Assembly: GCA_016936215.1 (NCBI GenBank)
Contig: JAFGPL010000046.1
Coordinates: 1 to 32,952 of the forward strand
Source: Bacteroidales bacterium
GTDB lineage: Bacteria > Bacteroidota > Bacteroidia > Bacteroidales > UBA10428
Length of the DNA: 32,952 bases
Direction of reading: 5' to 3'
A model generated the notes under the pieces. It did no database searches. It had not been told where the DNA came from and saw nothing but the letters and a program-made list of their open reading frames with translations. The first letter of the stretch is position 1, and the number at the start of each line of letters is the position of its first letter. This document shows, piece by piece, positions 1 through 10,472 of this stretch. The position numbers and the translations under genes were made by a program.

Positions 1-3000
1 TATTCATTCCAGCATCCTGCAGATATTCAATTAAATAATTATTGGCAGCAAAAGTACCTGATGGCAAAATATTTATCTGGGTTTCAAAACCTGCAATACC
101 TGCCACTTCCCTTGAAATGGTAGCAAGGTTCAATGATGAACCTCCAATGACTTTAAGTGTACCTGTAACATTCATTACACTCTGAGAACCCTGGTTATTG
201 AAGAGCAGGTATGAATTTTCATCTACATCAAGAACACCATCTACAGTAAATAATTTACCTGCCCCTATGTTACTTCCAAGCACCAGTGTATTTGAATGAA
301 GGCTGAGTATTGAATTAGTCCCTACATGCATGGCTCTCGAAATACGAGTTAACGGGGACTGTAAATAATATTCCACAGCTGCAGAAGGACTAAATTCCAC
401 ATATGCAAAGTTGGAACCTCCGCTTGTTATGTTTACAGAGGATGATGTACCATTGAATGTAACTGTGGATGTATTGTTTACATATGTGCCTTGATTTGTC
501 CAATTACCTTGTATTTGAATATTATAATAGGTAGGAATGATATTATCCGATGTATTCAGGGCTGCACCTGCATTTATCGTCAAATCTCCATTTATTGACC
601 AATCAGAAAACATTCTTTTAGTGCCAGTACCACTGATAATAATATTATTAATGCTAAAGGAGGGAGAATTGATGTTCTGGTTTCCTCCGTCGAAAGTAAT
701 ATCTGCCAGGCCACTGATAAGGGTACCTCCGGTATTATTTGTCAACTGTCCCCCAACCTTATGTGAAAGAATGCCCAGATCAACAGTGCCTTCATCAATT
801 ACAAGATTACCGTTAATGTCTGCCCCGTTTGAAACAAAACTTTTTACGCTGTTATTACGAAAGGTTACATGGTAAAAATGGTTTGAGGGATTAATTGCTC
901 CGGGATTTACAGTCTGATCTGACAATCCATTAATGTATAGTGTATTTGCTGAATGTGTAAAAATTCCATTGTTTGTCCACAATGTTCCGCTGAAAGTAAT
1001 ATTGCGGTTTGAGATAAGGGTTACAGAAGGATTGATGGTTAAATTGCCGGAAATATTAATAACATCATTTCCATCACCCAGTGTTTTAACTCCAGACCCT
1101 AAACATAAAATTGTCCCAAAATCAACAGTGTTTTCAAGGTCACCCCTAAGATACTGATTTCTGAAACCATCCATTGAAAAACTTATGGTTGCAGATGAAG
1201 GTATATAATTGTTAAGGTAAATATTGGCCCCTCCAATTTTAATATTTCTTCCGTTATCTAAAAGGGTAGAATATTGGGTATTAAGATCACCGTTTACGTC
1301 AAGGTCGGCTATGCCATCAAGAGTTACCGTTTTGGTACCGTTGAAAACAACATTACCATATTGAATTGATGAAGCTGTGAATAAAGTCTGGTCAACTCCA
1401 TTCGGACTATATAAATAAAAAGTACTATTATCATGAAGATTATAGGTGCCGAAACCGATAGGGATTGCAGGCCCCGAAGCAGAAGGCGTTGAGCAGAAAA
1501 AACGTGACCCGTTTTCAAGGGTGAACGTACCCGATGCATTTCCGGAGATGCTGTGAAATAAAGCGCGGTTACCATTCTGGTACATAAAAAGATCAACATT
1601 GCTTTTTACAGTCAGGTCACCCCCTATTTGCAGGTCACCCTGCGTGTATTTATCACCGGTTCCGCCCAGGAAAAGGATATTAAAACTGTCAAGATCGGCA
1701 TCAATATTCCAATCGCCCCCTACATGCTCAAGTGCAGAGGATCCTGTTCCCCAGATTATATCACATCCGGCATTAAATGCAAGATTACCGGTTAATTTAA
1801 TGTATGCGTTGTTTGTCGCTACATCAAATACGGTGTTATTGTCATTACTTATGTAAAGGTTTCCTGTAATGTCAAGGTCACCACCGGCAATTTTTAAGGC
1901 TGTTCCCGCACCCAGCCTGCGAAGGATAAGGTTTCCGTATACTGCAGGGTACACAATTTGATCAATATCAGCCCGGTAAACTATATTACTGGTATTCAGC
2001 ATCTGTATATCTTCAAAATTGCTTGGAAAATTGTCTGCTCCCCTTAACTCTAAAGTTCCGAAATTGTAAAATATATTTGTACTACCTGTTCCATCAATTA
2101 TAAACGTATCCAGGTTAACTGTTCCTGAACCGTTATTAATGGTGAATGTACCATTAATTGTAGCTGAATTAAAAAATGTTTTGTTTCCACCATTTGAAAA
2201 CGCAAGATTATTAAAGGAGGTCGCGGTTGTCCCCTGTCCTATGTCCTGATTGCCTGTACCGTCAAAAATTACAGCCCCCAGTCCGGATTGTAAGAAAGTA
2301 CCACTATTTGTCCAATCATCACCAACATAAAGATTGTTCTCAAGTGCATCCAGGATTGTTCCTGATCCAATAATAATATCCGCGTCAATATCAATATTTG
2401 AATTCAGTGTTTTTGTTCCGCTTCCGGAAGTAATAAAATTATAAAATGTACCATTGGTAATCGTCTGATTAGCTCCGTCAAAAGTTACATCAGCAAGAGA
2501 GGAATTAAAGACCCCACCGTTGATCGCATCAACCAGCCAATTGCCTCCCACAGTTATGTCGTTATTTCCTGAAGCAAGGTTAAATGTGCCATCTGTGATG
2601 ATCAAATTATTATCAATATCCGTAGCATTGCCAAGATTGTATGTTGAACCCGATGAATTTATAACAAGGTTATAAAAACTCTTTCCGGCTGCTGTTCCTC
2701 CAGTGGAAATGATATAATTACCCGGTGTTCCGTTGAAGGTTACGGTTGAGTTTCCGTGATTGAATGTTCCCAGATTGGTCCAGTTTTTACCGACATTTAA
2801 CACGGTGGTGTTATCAGTAAGTGAATAGGTGCATGAAGTACCTATTTGCAGGTGCTCGGATAAAGTAACATCATAACCGTTTTCCTGAACAAGATTAACA
2901 GCATTCCCACCTTGTGCGTCCATAATAATGCGTTTCACCTCAACATTTTCTGCCTGAATCCTGACATTATAAGTGCCCGGCACAAAAGTATGGTCCAGGT

Positions 3001-6000
3001 ATACAATGTTCGAATCTGCAGGAAGTGTATTACCTGACCAGTTGTCAGCATCTTCCCAGTTTTCGGTACCGGCACCACCATCCCAGAAAAATCCCGAAGG
3101 GAATGTCCAATTCACCAGTGTACCCGGGTCTGCATTGTCCTGATCATAGTTTTCACCTGCCAGTGACCCTGAAGCATCTTCGAATGTGATAGTACCGTTT
3201 CCGCTAATCCTTGAAACATTGTATGCAGGCCCGCTATTAAATACGATATTTTCGACACTGAAATCGGAGAAATCCAAACCGGTCAATGTGAGATAGGCAG
3301 TACCTCCACCACCAGCAAACAAACCGTTACTGAAATTATCAGTTGCATCAACACTTCCTCCCGAAATTACGAAGTTTCCTCCCCTTACATTATAATACTG
3401 TGCATGAAGAGTCCCCCCCGTCTGAGAGATTAAAAAAGTACCTGCAGACCTGTTAAGGCTGGCAGGCATCGATGGTGAACCAACAAGGTTAAGTACTCCG
3501 TTTACAAGGTTTACGGCCTGGTTATTTGCTGTAAATTCAATAACCGATGATGAATCAATATTAAAAATGCCCCCATTAATCGTTACTGCCCGATTATTCC
3601 CGGCTATATTCATCTGGTTGCCGTTAAGCACGAATTCGCCATCGTTTAGTATAAAATCTACATTTGAAATGGTAAAATCACTCCCCACCCTGTATAATGC
3701 TCCTGGCGCATCAACAATTATCCCTCTGAGAGTGCCTGAATTCGGGTTAAACTGATGAACACCCCCTGTTGCATCGAGGGTAAGTATACTCGCATTATTG
3801 TTCTGGTTGTATGTTCCTCCATTGTTTATAAAATCTCCTGCCAGCCATACTGAATATGCATTGGTCTGAAGAGTTCCTGTATTTATTACCAGGCTATGGT
3901 TTATATCAAGGTCACCTCCCAATAAGGCCGTGCCGGCATTTTTGTTTATTTCAACCCTGTAAAAACTTTTGCCCGGGACAGGCCCTGTGGTTGTTCCGGT
4001 GTACACTGTGGCATTCCCTCCATTAAAAATAACGGTTCCTGTACCAGGCATAAAATATGCACTGGCAGCAATGTTGGTCCAGTTGCCATCAACAGTAATA
4101 TTATTGCTGTTTGTATTAAGAGTATCGGATGAGACCGTAAGATTCGCATTAACTGTAATATTCCCAAGTAGGATTTTCTGATTCGTCCCCCCGAAGTCAA
4201 CGTTCCAGAAAGGCGAGGAACTTATGCTTTGGGTGCCTCCATCAAAATAAACGGTTCTGGCATTATTATGTGAAAAGGTGCCAAGGTTGTTCCAGTCCCC
4301 CCTGACATAAATATCCATGCCACCATTTCCCCAGCCACCAGCTATAATATTCGAGCCTGCGATATTAAAATTGCCATTCACAATCATGTTTCTGGAGCCG
4401 GTACCGGCAATATCGAAAGATTTGCTTCCTGCTCCTGTAAAGGTTACATTATTAAATACAAGCGGATTTGTATTTGAGTTACGTATCAATTGGGCATCCG
4501 TTCCATCGAATATAACATTGCTTCCTGATGCTATAAAAGTTGCCCCGGGTTCAACTGTATTCGCTTCTACATAAAGCCTGCCCCCAAAATAGACATTTTG
4601 GTTTGAAATATCAAATGTACCTGCATTTTGGGTTATTGTAAAATTTCCGGCGATATGAAGTTCGCTCAGCACGCTCACGGTCTGGTTACCTGCTGCATTT
4701 GGCTTATTAATAACAACTACTCCCAGGTACGAACCAGGATTACTTGTGATTGTCTGATTTGTTGCACCTGTAAAATAACTTGTACCTGTAGTCTGGGTAA
4801 ATAAACCGTTACCGATAAGCAAAAAATTCCCGTTAAGCACCATGTTCCTTGTTGAAAATTCTATTGCACTCCCTGCATTTACAGTAAAATTTCCATATAT
4901 TGTCAGGTTATTTGTAACAGAGGCAATACCGGAATTATCAACAAGAATATTATTGAAATATACGCCATTAATAGTCTGGTCTCCACCATCAAAGATAATT
5001 GTCCCAGTTGCCGATGCCAGGGTATAGTATGCGCCATTGTTCAGCAACCAGTCGCCAGCAATGGTATGGTTAAATCCATTATCATAAAATACCGGGGTAC
5101 CTCCCGCGGGCAGGATATCACCATTTATGTCAAGGGGCCCGCGTGCTGTCTTAGCCCCTCCATAAAAGAAAATATTTCCGTAGGTGAAGCCGTCAGGTAT
5201 TAATTGTGCTCCATTTAGGCTGAAATAAACAGTACTGTTCTCGTGTAGGCTCTTAGTACCTGTAAAATTATCTGTTACCCCCGCTCCAAAATCCCCAAGA
5301 TCGGTATTTATCTGACAATATTCATTAAGCACAAGGTTTACAGGTGTACCGCCAATATTGTTATTATTAAGGTCCAATATAAGCAGAATGGCATCAGATC
5401 CCCCCGCATTCAAAAGAGAGAGGTCCCCCCCGTCGATTAATATGTTGCTCCCGGCGTCAAAAGTCTTGGTCCTGGTAGTTGTAGCACCGCTAAGAGTGAT
5501 ATAAAGGTTGCGAAAAGAATAGAAACCGGTTCCGCTGGTTTGGACAACCTGATTAGCATCAGTTGCATCAAGTGTTACTGAAGCATTTGTGCCATTTATC
5601 GAACTGTTGCTGCCGTTTTCAATATTTCCAGCAATAGTATGGGAATAATTTTGTAATAGCAGTGTTATATTGTTGTTCAGGTCAAGTGTACCGTTAATGT
5701 CCAGGCTACCGTCAACAGTTTTGTTTGTGCCTGTACCTCCCATCCTCAGGTTTCCATAAGATAAACCTCCTTTAATAATCTGATCAAGGGCACCATCATA
5801 AACGACCCATGAAATTGGGGAAATGTAATATGTCCCAAATCCTGAAGGAAAATTATCAGTTCCCCTGACATACAATAGGTTTGTTCCATTTATACTAAAA
5901 GTTGCAGCAGGTTGACCAAGCAATTCAGTATTGTTGTTGAGTAACAAATATCCATTCAAAATATTTACATCATTATTGATGAGTGCCTGAAGGGAAACTG

Positions 6001-9000
6001 CAGGAGCATTATAAGTCAACTGTACGTAACCGTCGATATTCAGAACGGCACTACCAAGGCTTAAGGTATTTGAAGCATTTGCAGTGTATAAATATCCGCC
6101 GCGCATCGTAACCGAACCAGACCAGTTGCATATCCCGTCTATTCTCAGTCCGTTTAGCAATACGTGGTCCCCTGCACCACTAACTGTAGCTCCGTCATAT
6201 ATTATTAGCAGGTTGGTTGTGTTAATGTTTCCATTTACTGTTTTAGGATTCGCCCCACCATTTGAGAAATAAAGATTGTAAAAAGAACAGGTACCGGTTA
6301 AATCTAAAGTTTGGTTTCCTGTACCAGAAAAGTTTGTGTTATTTGCCGATTGACTATAAGTAGAATTTAAATCAACGGTAAAATCACCATTACAATAAAC
6401 CGAATTTACCGGTACTGAAACAAAGGTATTGTTTGTAACAGTTAAACTACCGTTCACAATAAGATTTTCCTGCACGGTACCAGCTGCCCCTCCGCTGAAA
6501 ACCAAATTATTAAATGTTACTGAAGTAAAAGTAGGGTTGTCGTTAATTGAATTGATCAATCCATCGAATACAATAGTACCGGTAGTATTGTATAGGCCAT
6601 TACCGGTCACCGACCAGTTACCTGCAACACTGTGTGACAATCCGTTATCATTGAAAACCGCTCCGTTCTCGATGTATACATTTCCATTGATATCAAGCTG
6701 GATTAAGGGAGTTGAATTAGAACCTGTAACAAAAGTAACATCATTAAATATTGGTGGTATCGTACCCTGGATGATAGTGTTTCCAATAATCTGCGTGTTA
6801 ACAACACTTGATGAAGGTTTCAGGTTGAAATTTCCTTCATTATTTATATTCCCAAATATTAAAAGGTTGTGAGAAGGCGACCCCTGCGATCCGGCATTCA
6901 GGGTAGCGTTAGGCCTTATATCGAGCAATTCCCTTACTGTTAGTGTTCTTTGGGCTGCATCAGACCCTACACGCAGAGTACCGGAGGTTCCCCCTCCAAT
7001 ATGAAGTTTTAATACATCTATATCACCATTATTGTCTATAACCACTGTATGACCATCCTGCACGACCAGGGTAGCCAATCCATCAGTAACACTTGAGGGA
7101 TTTGAACCCGTACCATCCGGATTGCTTGTCCAGCTTGTAACTAAGCCTGCTGAAACATTACCTGTTGAATAGTAAGTAGATGACGGATAGTCCCAATTAA
7201 TTAAATTTCCGGGATTATCATCGTCTTCATCGTAATTCTCGCCAGCCAAAACACCGGAAGCGTCAAGAAAATTAACTGCCCCCACTCCGGAAGTGCGGCT
7301 CACATTATATGTCGGTCCCGCATTGAAAATAACATTTTCTATGTCAGGAAATGCCGGTAAAGAAATTCCGGTAAGGGAAATATAGTGGTTTCCGGTACCA
7401 TTTTCAAACATTCCGTTGCTTAAGTTGTAAACATTACTTACAGTGCCATTGGTTATAGTCAGTCCGTTGTTCAGGTTGCTGAACAGGTAATATTCAGCCT
7501 GCAACAAAGATGCTGCACCAGATTGTGTATAATAGTAGTTGCCTGTTCCATTGATATTTACAGTGGCTGTATTTCCCGGTGTACCTATAACACTAAAGGT
7601 GCCATTATTTAATATCGAACGGTTATTTGAAACGAGTAATTCAGCATTACTGTTAACGAGCAAGGCTGCGCTATTGCTTATGGTTATATCCATACTTGTC
7701 TCCATGGTGTGGCCATTAAGGCTAAGCGTACCTCCGGTAACATACAATTCACGGGAAACATTTATGTCACCTGTTAGTGATTTCGTACCTGAACCGCCAA
7801 TAGACATTACCCTGTATGCATTTGAGGCAAATATTGTCTGATCGCCATTTCGGGTGTAATTGACTGAGTTAATCCCGGTCCCGTTAATAAGTGTACTTAT
7901 TGAATTTAATTCTCCATTCAGGTTAAGTGCATGAGGCAGGTTACCACCGCTGATATTTATTGAACCTGAACCCGACAGATTTGCCATGATAGTTACATCT
8001 TTGGTTGTGGTCCCGTTATAATAGAGCAAACCGTCAATAAGGGTGGCACCTCCTATGTCAAGTGATGAAGCAACTGTACCTATGTTATACGTGACCCCTG
8101 CTGCAACAGTTAAATCATTTATTATAAAAAGGTTACCAAGTTGAGTTTTAGTATTACCACCGTTTAAGTGCAGATTGTAATAGTCTGTGGTATATATATT
8201 CTGAGCCCCGGCACCATTGTAAATAACCGTATTTACAGCAGTTGAAGCTGTTAAAGCAGAAATTGAAATAGCACCTGAAACAGAAAGCGAAGAACCTGGG
8301 GCCTGGGTCCACGATCCTGAACCACTAAGATTGGTGGTAATTATGGAAAGGTTATTGGTAGTATTTCCGGTAATTATAATTCCCGCAAAATTCAATTCTG
8401 TTATGGTGCCATATATAGAATCATTCAACCCAGAAAATGTATAATTATTGGTTCCTGAAGAAAAAACTGCAGAATTGTTTACAATTAGATCGCTACCAAT
8501 TGTAATAGCTGAGTTCCCGGAATTAATCCAGGAACCATCTATGGTAATATCACCATCAAATGTTTTTATTCCATTATTATTGGAAATGGTAAGCGTATTA
8601 CCTGCGGGCACATCCAGTGTTCCTGAAACTGTAATTTGAACCCTGCCAATGGTTGCATCTGCAGCGGGTAAGGATAAATTGCCTGTAATATTTACAATTC
8701 CATTTGCCCCTCCATTTATGGTACCACCGGACAAATCCACATCAGAAAAAGTGGTTATACCGTTTACGTTTCCGTCTGCATATGTTCCCTGAATGGTAGT
8801 ACTACCAATAACATTCAGGTTATAGGTGTTGGGGTTGCATGTGGTAATGACCTGAACTGAAAAATCGTTGTTTACCAATACATCCCCTGTAAGGGTTTTG
8901 GTGTTTCCGCCTGAAAGGATTAAATTGAAGAATGAATTTGCCAGGACAGACTGAGCCCCCGAACCATTATAATTCACCGTATTTCCATCGGCAATGGCAT

Positions 9001-10288
9001 TTAAAACAGAGATTGTTAGTCCTCCCGAAACACTCAATGTGGAATTCGCAGCCTGTGTCCAACTACCTGCTCCGCTTAGGCTGCTTAAAGAACAACTGAT
9101 GTCATTTGTAACATCACCGGTAACAATAACAGCAGGTAAATTAATACCAGTAGCAGTCCCTCCAATAATGGCAGAAAGGCTGGTAAACGTATGTGTTCCG
9201 TTACCCGAAACAAAAGATCCCGAACTGTTTACCATTAAATTGCCGCCAAAATTAACTGCCGCATTGCCCGAATTTTCCCAGGTGCCGTCAACAGTTACAT
9301 TGCCATTAAAAGTCTTATTGCCATTTACATTATTTATTGAAAGATTGCGTCCGGTAGGTATATTTAGTGCACCCGTAACAACCAGTGCTGCCCTGCCTAG
9401 CACAGCATCGGCAGTTACCAATGAAAGAATACCGTTTATGTTTATTATACCAGTGGCCCCACCGTTTATTGTGCCACCAGATAAATCAACATCCTGAAGA
9501 TTGGTTGTGCCTCCGGCATTGGCATCGGCAAAGGTACCTGCAATAATAGTGTTTCCAGATACAGTAAAATTTAAATTATTCGGATTAAATGATGATCCGC
9601 TTCCAATAATAAAATCACCATTTACAACAGTACTTGCTGAAAGAGTTTTTGTCCCTCCTGTTGAAACCGAGAGGTTGTTAAAATTATACGCAGGAATGGT
9701 TTGATTTCCCGATCCATTAAAGTTAATTGTCCCTGTTCCCTCAGAAAAAGTAAAACCTGATGAAAAAGTGCCGCCGATAAAAATTACACCGTTTCCCGCA
9801 ATACTTAAGAAATTCTCATTTGTAGCCCCAGCCCTTGTAAGGTTATTTGTTACCTCCAGGGTTCCATTATTAACAATAAGATTGTTTGTCCTGGTATTGT
9901 TAGTGGTATTTGCCAGCAGTATGTTTGAACAGGTTAAAAATCCATCAGCAATATTTAAAGCCTGTGAAACACCATCCAACCCCGGATTGCTAAAATTAAT
10001 ATTACCCGAAATAATTAGCGTTATCCCGCTATCCAATGATAATGATGTGCTTGATGTTCCTGATAGAAAAGTTATGGAAGCACAACTGGCATCAACATCA
10101 ACAATAACTGAATACCCTCCCCCTATCTGAACATCATCTGTTGTGAGGGGCACCCCGTCAGGGTTCCAGTTCGACGCATCGCCCCAATTGTTTGTCAATG
10201 CCCCTCCATCCCATGTTTTCTGTGCATAAAAATTGTGAAAGGTAAACAATAAAAGAAGGGTTGATATCGTGAAATACCGGAAATGCAT
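1..10288 (-). CDS. Giant secreted beta-strand-repeat surface protein, 3' end outside window
   Basis: One minus-strand frame stays open wherever I translated it, from the ATG at 10288-10286 to the window edge, giving at least 3,429 residues with no stop seen. The N-terminus is a signal peptide: a basic start (MHFRY), a Leu-rich core and a likely cleavage after FYAQ. The mature part opens with TWDGGALTNNWGDASNW, an opening common in Bacteroidota exported repeat proteins. The rest is a monotonous pattern of short beta strands rich in Asn, Gly, Thr and Ser, with recurring phrases such as V-x-F-x-G and L-x-I-N-G-D-L, suggesting a long beta-helix. A linker recurs near 7.2 and 3.15 kb and divides it into three modules. 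An adhesin or outer-surface role with type IX secretion is inferred; a C-terminal sorting domain would lie beyond the window and cannot be seen. It is divergent from the aminotransferase gene. Confidence 0.85.
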   Translation of the reverse strand, partial: MHFRYFTISTLLLLFTFHNFYAQKTWDGGALTNNWGDASNWNPDGVPLTTDDVQIGGGYSVIVDVDASCASITFLSGTSSTSLSLDSGITLIISGNINFSNPGLDGVSQALNIADGFLTCSNILLANTTNNTRTNNLIVNNGTLEVTNNLTRAGATNENFLSIAGNGVIFIGGTFSSGFTFSEGTGTINFNGSGNQTIPAYNFNNLSVSTGGTKTLSASTVVNGDFIIGSGSSFNPNNLNFTVSGNTIIAGTFADANAGGTTNLQDVDLSGGTINGGATGIININGILSLVTADAVLGRAALVVTGALNIPTGRNLSINNVNGNKTFNGNVTVDGTWENSGNAAVNFGGNLMVNSSGSFVSGNGTHTFTSLSAIIGGTATGINLPAVIVTGDVTNDISCSLSSLSGAGSWTQAANSTLSVSGGLTISVLNAIADGNTVNYNGSGAQSVLANSFFNLILSGGNTKTLTGDVLVNNDFSVQVITTCNPNTYNLNVIGSTTIQGTYADGNVNGITTFSDVDLSGGTINGGANGIVNITGNLSLPAADATIGRVQITVSGTLDVPAGNTLTISNNNGIKTFDGDITIDGSWINSGNSAITIGSDLIVNNSAVFSSGTNNYTFSGLNDSIYGTITELNFAGIIITGNTTNNLSIITTNLSGSGSWTQAPGSSLSVSGAISISALTASTAVNTVIYNGAGAQNIYTTDYYNLHLNGGNTKTQLGNLFIINDLTVAAGVTYNIGTVASSLDIGGATLIDGLLYYNGTTTKDVTIMANLSGSGSINISGGNLPHALNLNGELNSISTLINGTGINSVNYTRNGDQTIFASNAYRVMSIGGSGTKSLTGDINVSRELYVTGGTLSLNGHTMETSMDITISNSAALLVNSNAELLVSNNRSILNNGTFSVIGTPGNTATVNINGTGNYYYTQSGAASLLQAEYYLFSNLNNGLTITNGTVSNVYNLSNGMFENGTGNHYISLTGISLPAFPDIENVIFNAGPTYNVSRTSGVGAVNFLDASGVLAGENYDEDDDNPGNLINWDYPSSTYYSTGNVSAGLVTSWTSNPDGTGSNPSSVTDGLATLVVQDGHTVVIDNNGDIDVLKLHIGGGTSGTLRVGSDAAQRTLTVRELLDIRPNATLNAGSQGSPSHNLLIFGNINNEGNFNLKPSSSVVNTQIIGNTIIQGTIPPIFNDVTFVTGSNSTPLIQLDINGNVYIENGAVFNDNGLSHSVAGNWSVTGNGLYNTTGTIVFDGLINSINDNPTFTSVTFNNLVFSGGAAGTVQENLIVNGSLTVTNNTFVSVPVNSVYCNGDFTVDLNSTYSQSANNTNFSGTGNQTLDLTGTCSFYNLYFSNGGANPKTVNGNINTTNLLIIYDGATVSGAGDHVLLNGLRIDGICNWSGSVTMRGGYLYTANASNTLSLGSAVLNIDGYVQLTYNAPAVSLQALINNDVNILNGYLLLNNNTELLGQPAATFSINGTNLLYVRGTDNFPSGFGTYYISPISWVVYDGALDQIIKGGLSYGNLRMGGTGTNKTVDGSLDINGTLDLNNNITLLLQNYSHTIAGNIENGSNSSINGTNASVTLDATDANQVVQTSGTGFYSFRNLYITLSGATTTRTKTFDAGSNILIDGGDLSLLNAGGSDAILLILDLNNNNIGGTPVNLVLNEYCQINTDLGDFGAGVTDNFTGTKSLHENSTVYFSLNGAQLIPDGFTYGNIFFYGGAKTARGPLDINGDILPAGGTPVFYDNGFNHTIAGDWLLNNGAYYTLASATGTIIFDGGDQTINGVYFNNILVDNSGIASVTNNLTIYGNFTVNAGSAIEFSTRNMVLNGNFLLIGNGLFTQTTGTSYFTGATNQTITSNPGSYLGVVVINKPNAAGNQTVSVLSELHIAGNFTITQNAGTFDISNQNVYFGGRLYVEANTVEPGATFIASGSNVIFDGTDAQLIRNSNTNPLVFNNVTFTGAGSKSFDIAGTGSRNMIVNGNFNIAGSNIIAGGWGNGGMDIYVRGDWNNLGTFSHNNARTVYFDGGTQSISSSPFWNVDFGGTNQKILLGNITVNANLTVSSDTLNTNSNNITVDGNWTNIAASAYFMPGTGTVIFNGGNATVYTGTTTGPVPGKSFYRVEINKNAGTALLGGDLDINHSLVINTGTLQTNAYSVWLAGDFINNGGTYNQNNNASILTLDATGGVHQFNPNSGTLRGIIVDAPGALYRVGSDFTISNVDFILNDGEFVLNGNQMNIAGNNRAVTINGGIFNIDSSSVIEFTANNQAVNLVNGVLNLVGSPSMPASLNRSAGTFLISQTGGTLHAQYYNVRGGNFVISGGSVDATDNFSNGLFAGGGGTAYLTLTGLDFSDFSVENIVFNSGPAYNVSRISGNGTITFEDASGSLAGENYDQDNADPGTLVNWTFPSGFFWDGGAGTENWEDADNWSGNTLPADSNIVYLDHTFVPGTYNVRIQAENVEVKRIIMDAQGGNAVNLVQENGYDVTLSEHLQIGTSCTYSLTDNTTVLNVGKNWTNLGTFNHGNSTVTFNGTPGNYIISTGGTAAGKSFYNLVINSSGSTYNLGNATDIDNNLIITDGTFNLASGNNDITVGGNWLVDAINGGVFNSSLADVTFDGANQTITNGTFYNFITSGSGTKTLNSNIDIDADIIIGSGTILDALENNLYVGDDWTNSGTFLQSGLGAVIFDGTGNQDIGQGTTATSFNNLAFSNGGNKTFFNSATINGTFTINNGSGTVNLDTFIIDGTGSTNIFYNFGTLELRGADNFPSNFEDIQMLNTSNIVYRADIDQIVYPAVYGNLILRRLGAGTALKIAGGDLDITGNLYISNDNNTVFDVATNNAYIKLTGNLAFNAGCDIIWGTGSSALEHVGGDWNIDADLDSFNILFLGGTGDKYTQGDLQIGGDLTVKSNVDLFMYQNGNRALFHSISGNASGTFTLENGSRFFCSTPSASGPAIPIGFGTYNLHDNSTFYLYSPNGVDQTLFTASSIQYGNVVFNGTKTVTLDGIADLDVNGDLNTQYSTLLDNGRNIKIGGANIYLNNYIPSSATISFSMDGFRNQYLRGDLENTVDFGTILCLGSGVKTLGDGNDVINISGNLTINPSVTLISNRNITFSGTLWTNNGIFTHSANTLYINGLSDQTVNPGAINPSNHFYHVTFRNNSVKSFVSNGADINGNLVIDEGTVDLGILSHKVGGQLTNNTGGTLISGLADITFDGGNQNINSPSFSINNIIISGTGTKRMFSDWSINGDLTINAGAALNTSDNIIPTYYNIQIQGNWTNQGTYVNNTSTVTFNGTSSSVNITSGGSNFAYVEFSPSAAVEYYLQSPLTRISRAMHVGTNSILSLHSNTLVLGSNIGAGKLFTVDGVLDVDENSYLLFNNQGSQSVMNVTGTLKVIGGSSLNLATISREVAGIAGFETQINILPSGTFAANNYLIEYLQDAGMN
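3105..3245 (-). repeat. Inter-module linker, copy 2, followed by a new WDGG/NWxDAxNW module start
   Basis: Minus-strand translation gives NSGPAYNVSRISG, AGENYDQDNADPG and LVNWTFP, matching the copy near 7.2 kb. It is followed by WDGGAGTENWEDADNW, which mirrors the mature N-terminus at 10.2 kb (WDGGALTNNWGDASNW). This marks the beginning of the third module. Confidence 0.75.
7194..7325 (-). repeat. Inter-module linker, copy 1
   Basis: Minus-strand translation gives NAGPTYNVSRTSG, then a short spacer, then AGENYDEDDDNPG and NLINWDYP. The same arrangement recurs near 3.1-3.25 kb, about 4.05 kb further along the gene. The acidic D/E/N/G run looks like a calcium-binding or flexible loop (inference). 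Confidence 0.75.
8141..9640 (-). repeat. Two degenerate tandem units of 750 bp (250 residues) in the giant protein
   Basis: Corresponding segments recur exactly 750 bp apart. The CCTGAAA/CCCGAAA stretch occurs at 8274 and 9024, and the CCACCGG/CCACCAG stretch at 8724 and 9474. A 'protein-name-like' segment ending in an F-x-G phrase recurs near 8140, 8890 and 9640. The copies are clearly homologous but heavily diverged, with no indels between the paired landmarks. Unit edges are arbitrary because the pattern is periodic. Confidence 0.75.
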
Positions 10289-10343
10289 ATTAAAACTCTT
10301 TTCAATAAATATTGATACGATTAATTTTTAAAAAGTTACACTT

Positions 10344-10391
10344 ATAACAGGTTAAAAATAAAAAAATATTACAAAGGATATAACCTGTTAT
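10344..10391. promoter_or_regulatory. 11-bp perfect inverted repeat in the divergent intergenic region
   Basis: ATAACAGGTTA at 10344-10354 is the exact reverse complement of TAACCTGTTAT at 10381-10391, with 26 AT-rich bases between. It sits in the 184-bp gap between the divergent giant-protein and aminotransferase genes, so it could be an operator or a cruciform. No convincing Bacteroidota -33/-7 promoter pair was identified with confidence. Confidence 0.4.
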
Positions 10392-10472
10392 CTTTAAAAA
10401 TAATCAATGTTTATTAGAAATTGCTAACATAGATGTTTTAACTTCGATTTCAGGTTATAAATAATTTGTTAT

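Noticed and set aside
537-10130. Many forward-strand ORFs of 60-170 codons across the first 10 kb
   Set aside because: They lie antisense to the single long minus-strand frame, have low-complexity I/L/V/P/S-rich peptides produced by the reverse of N/G/T-rich codons, and show no family motif.
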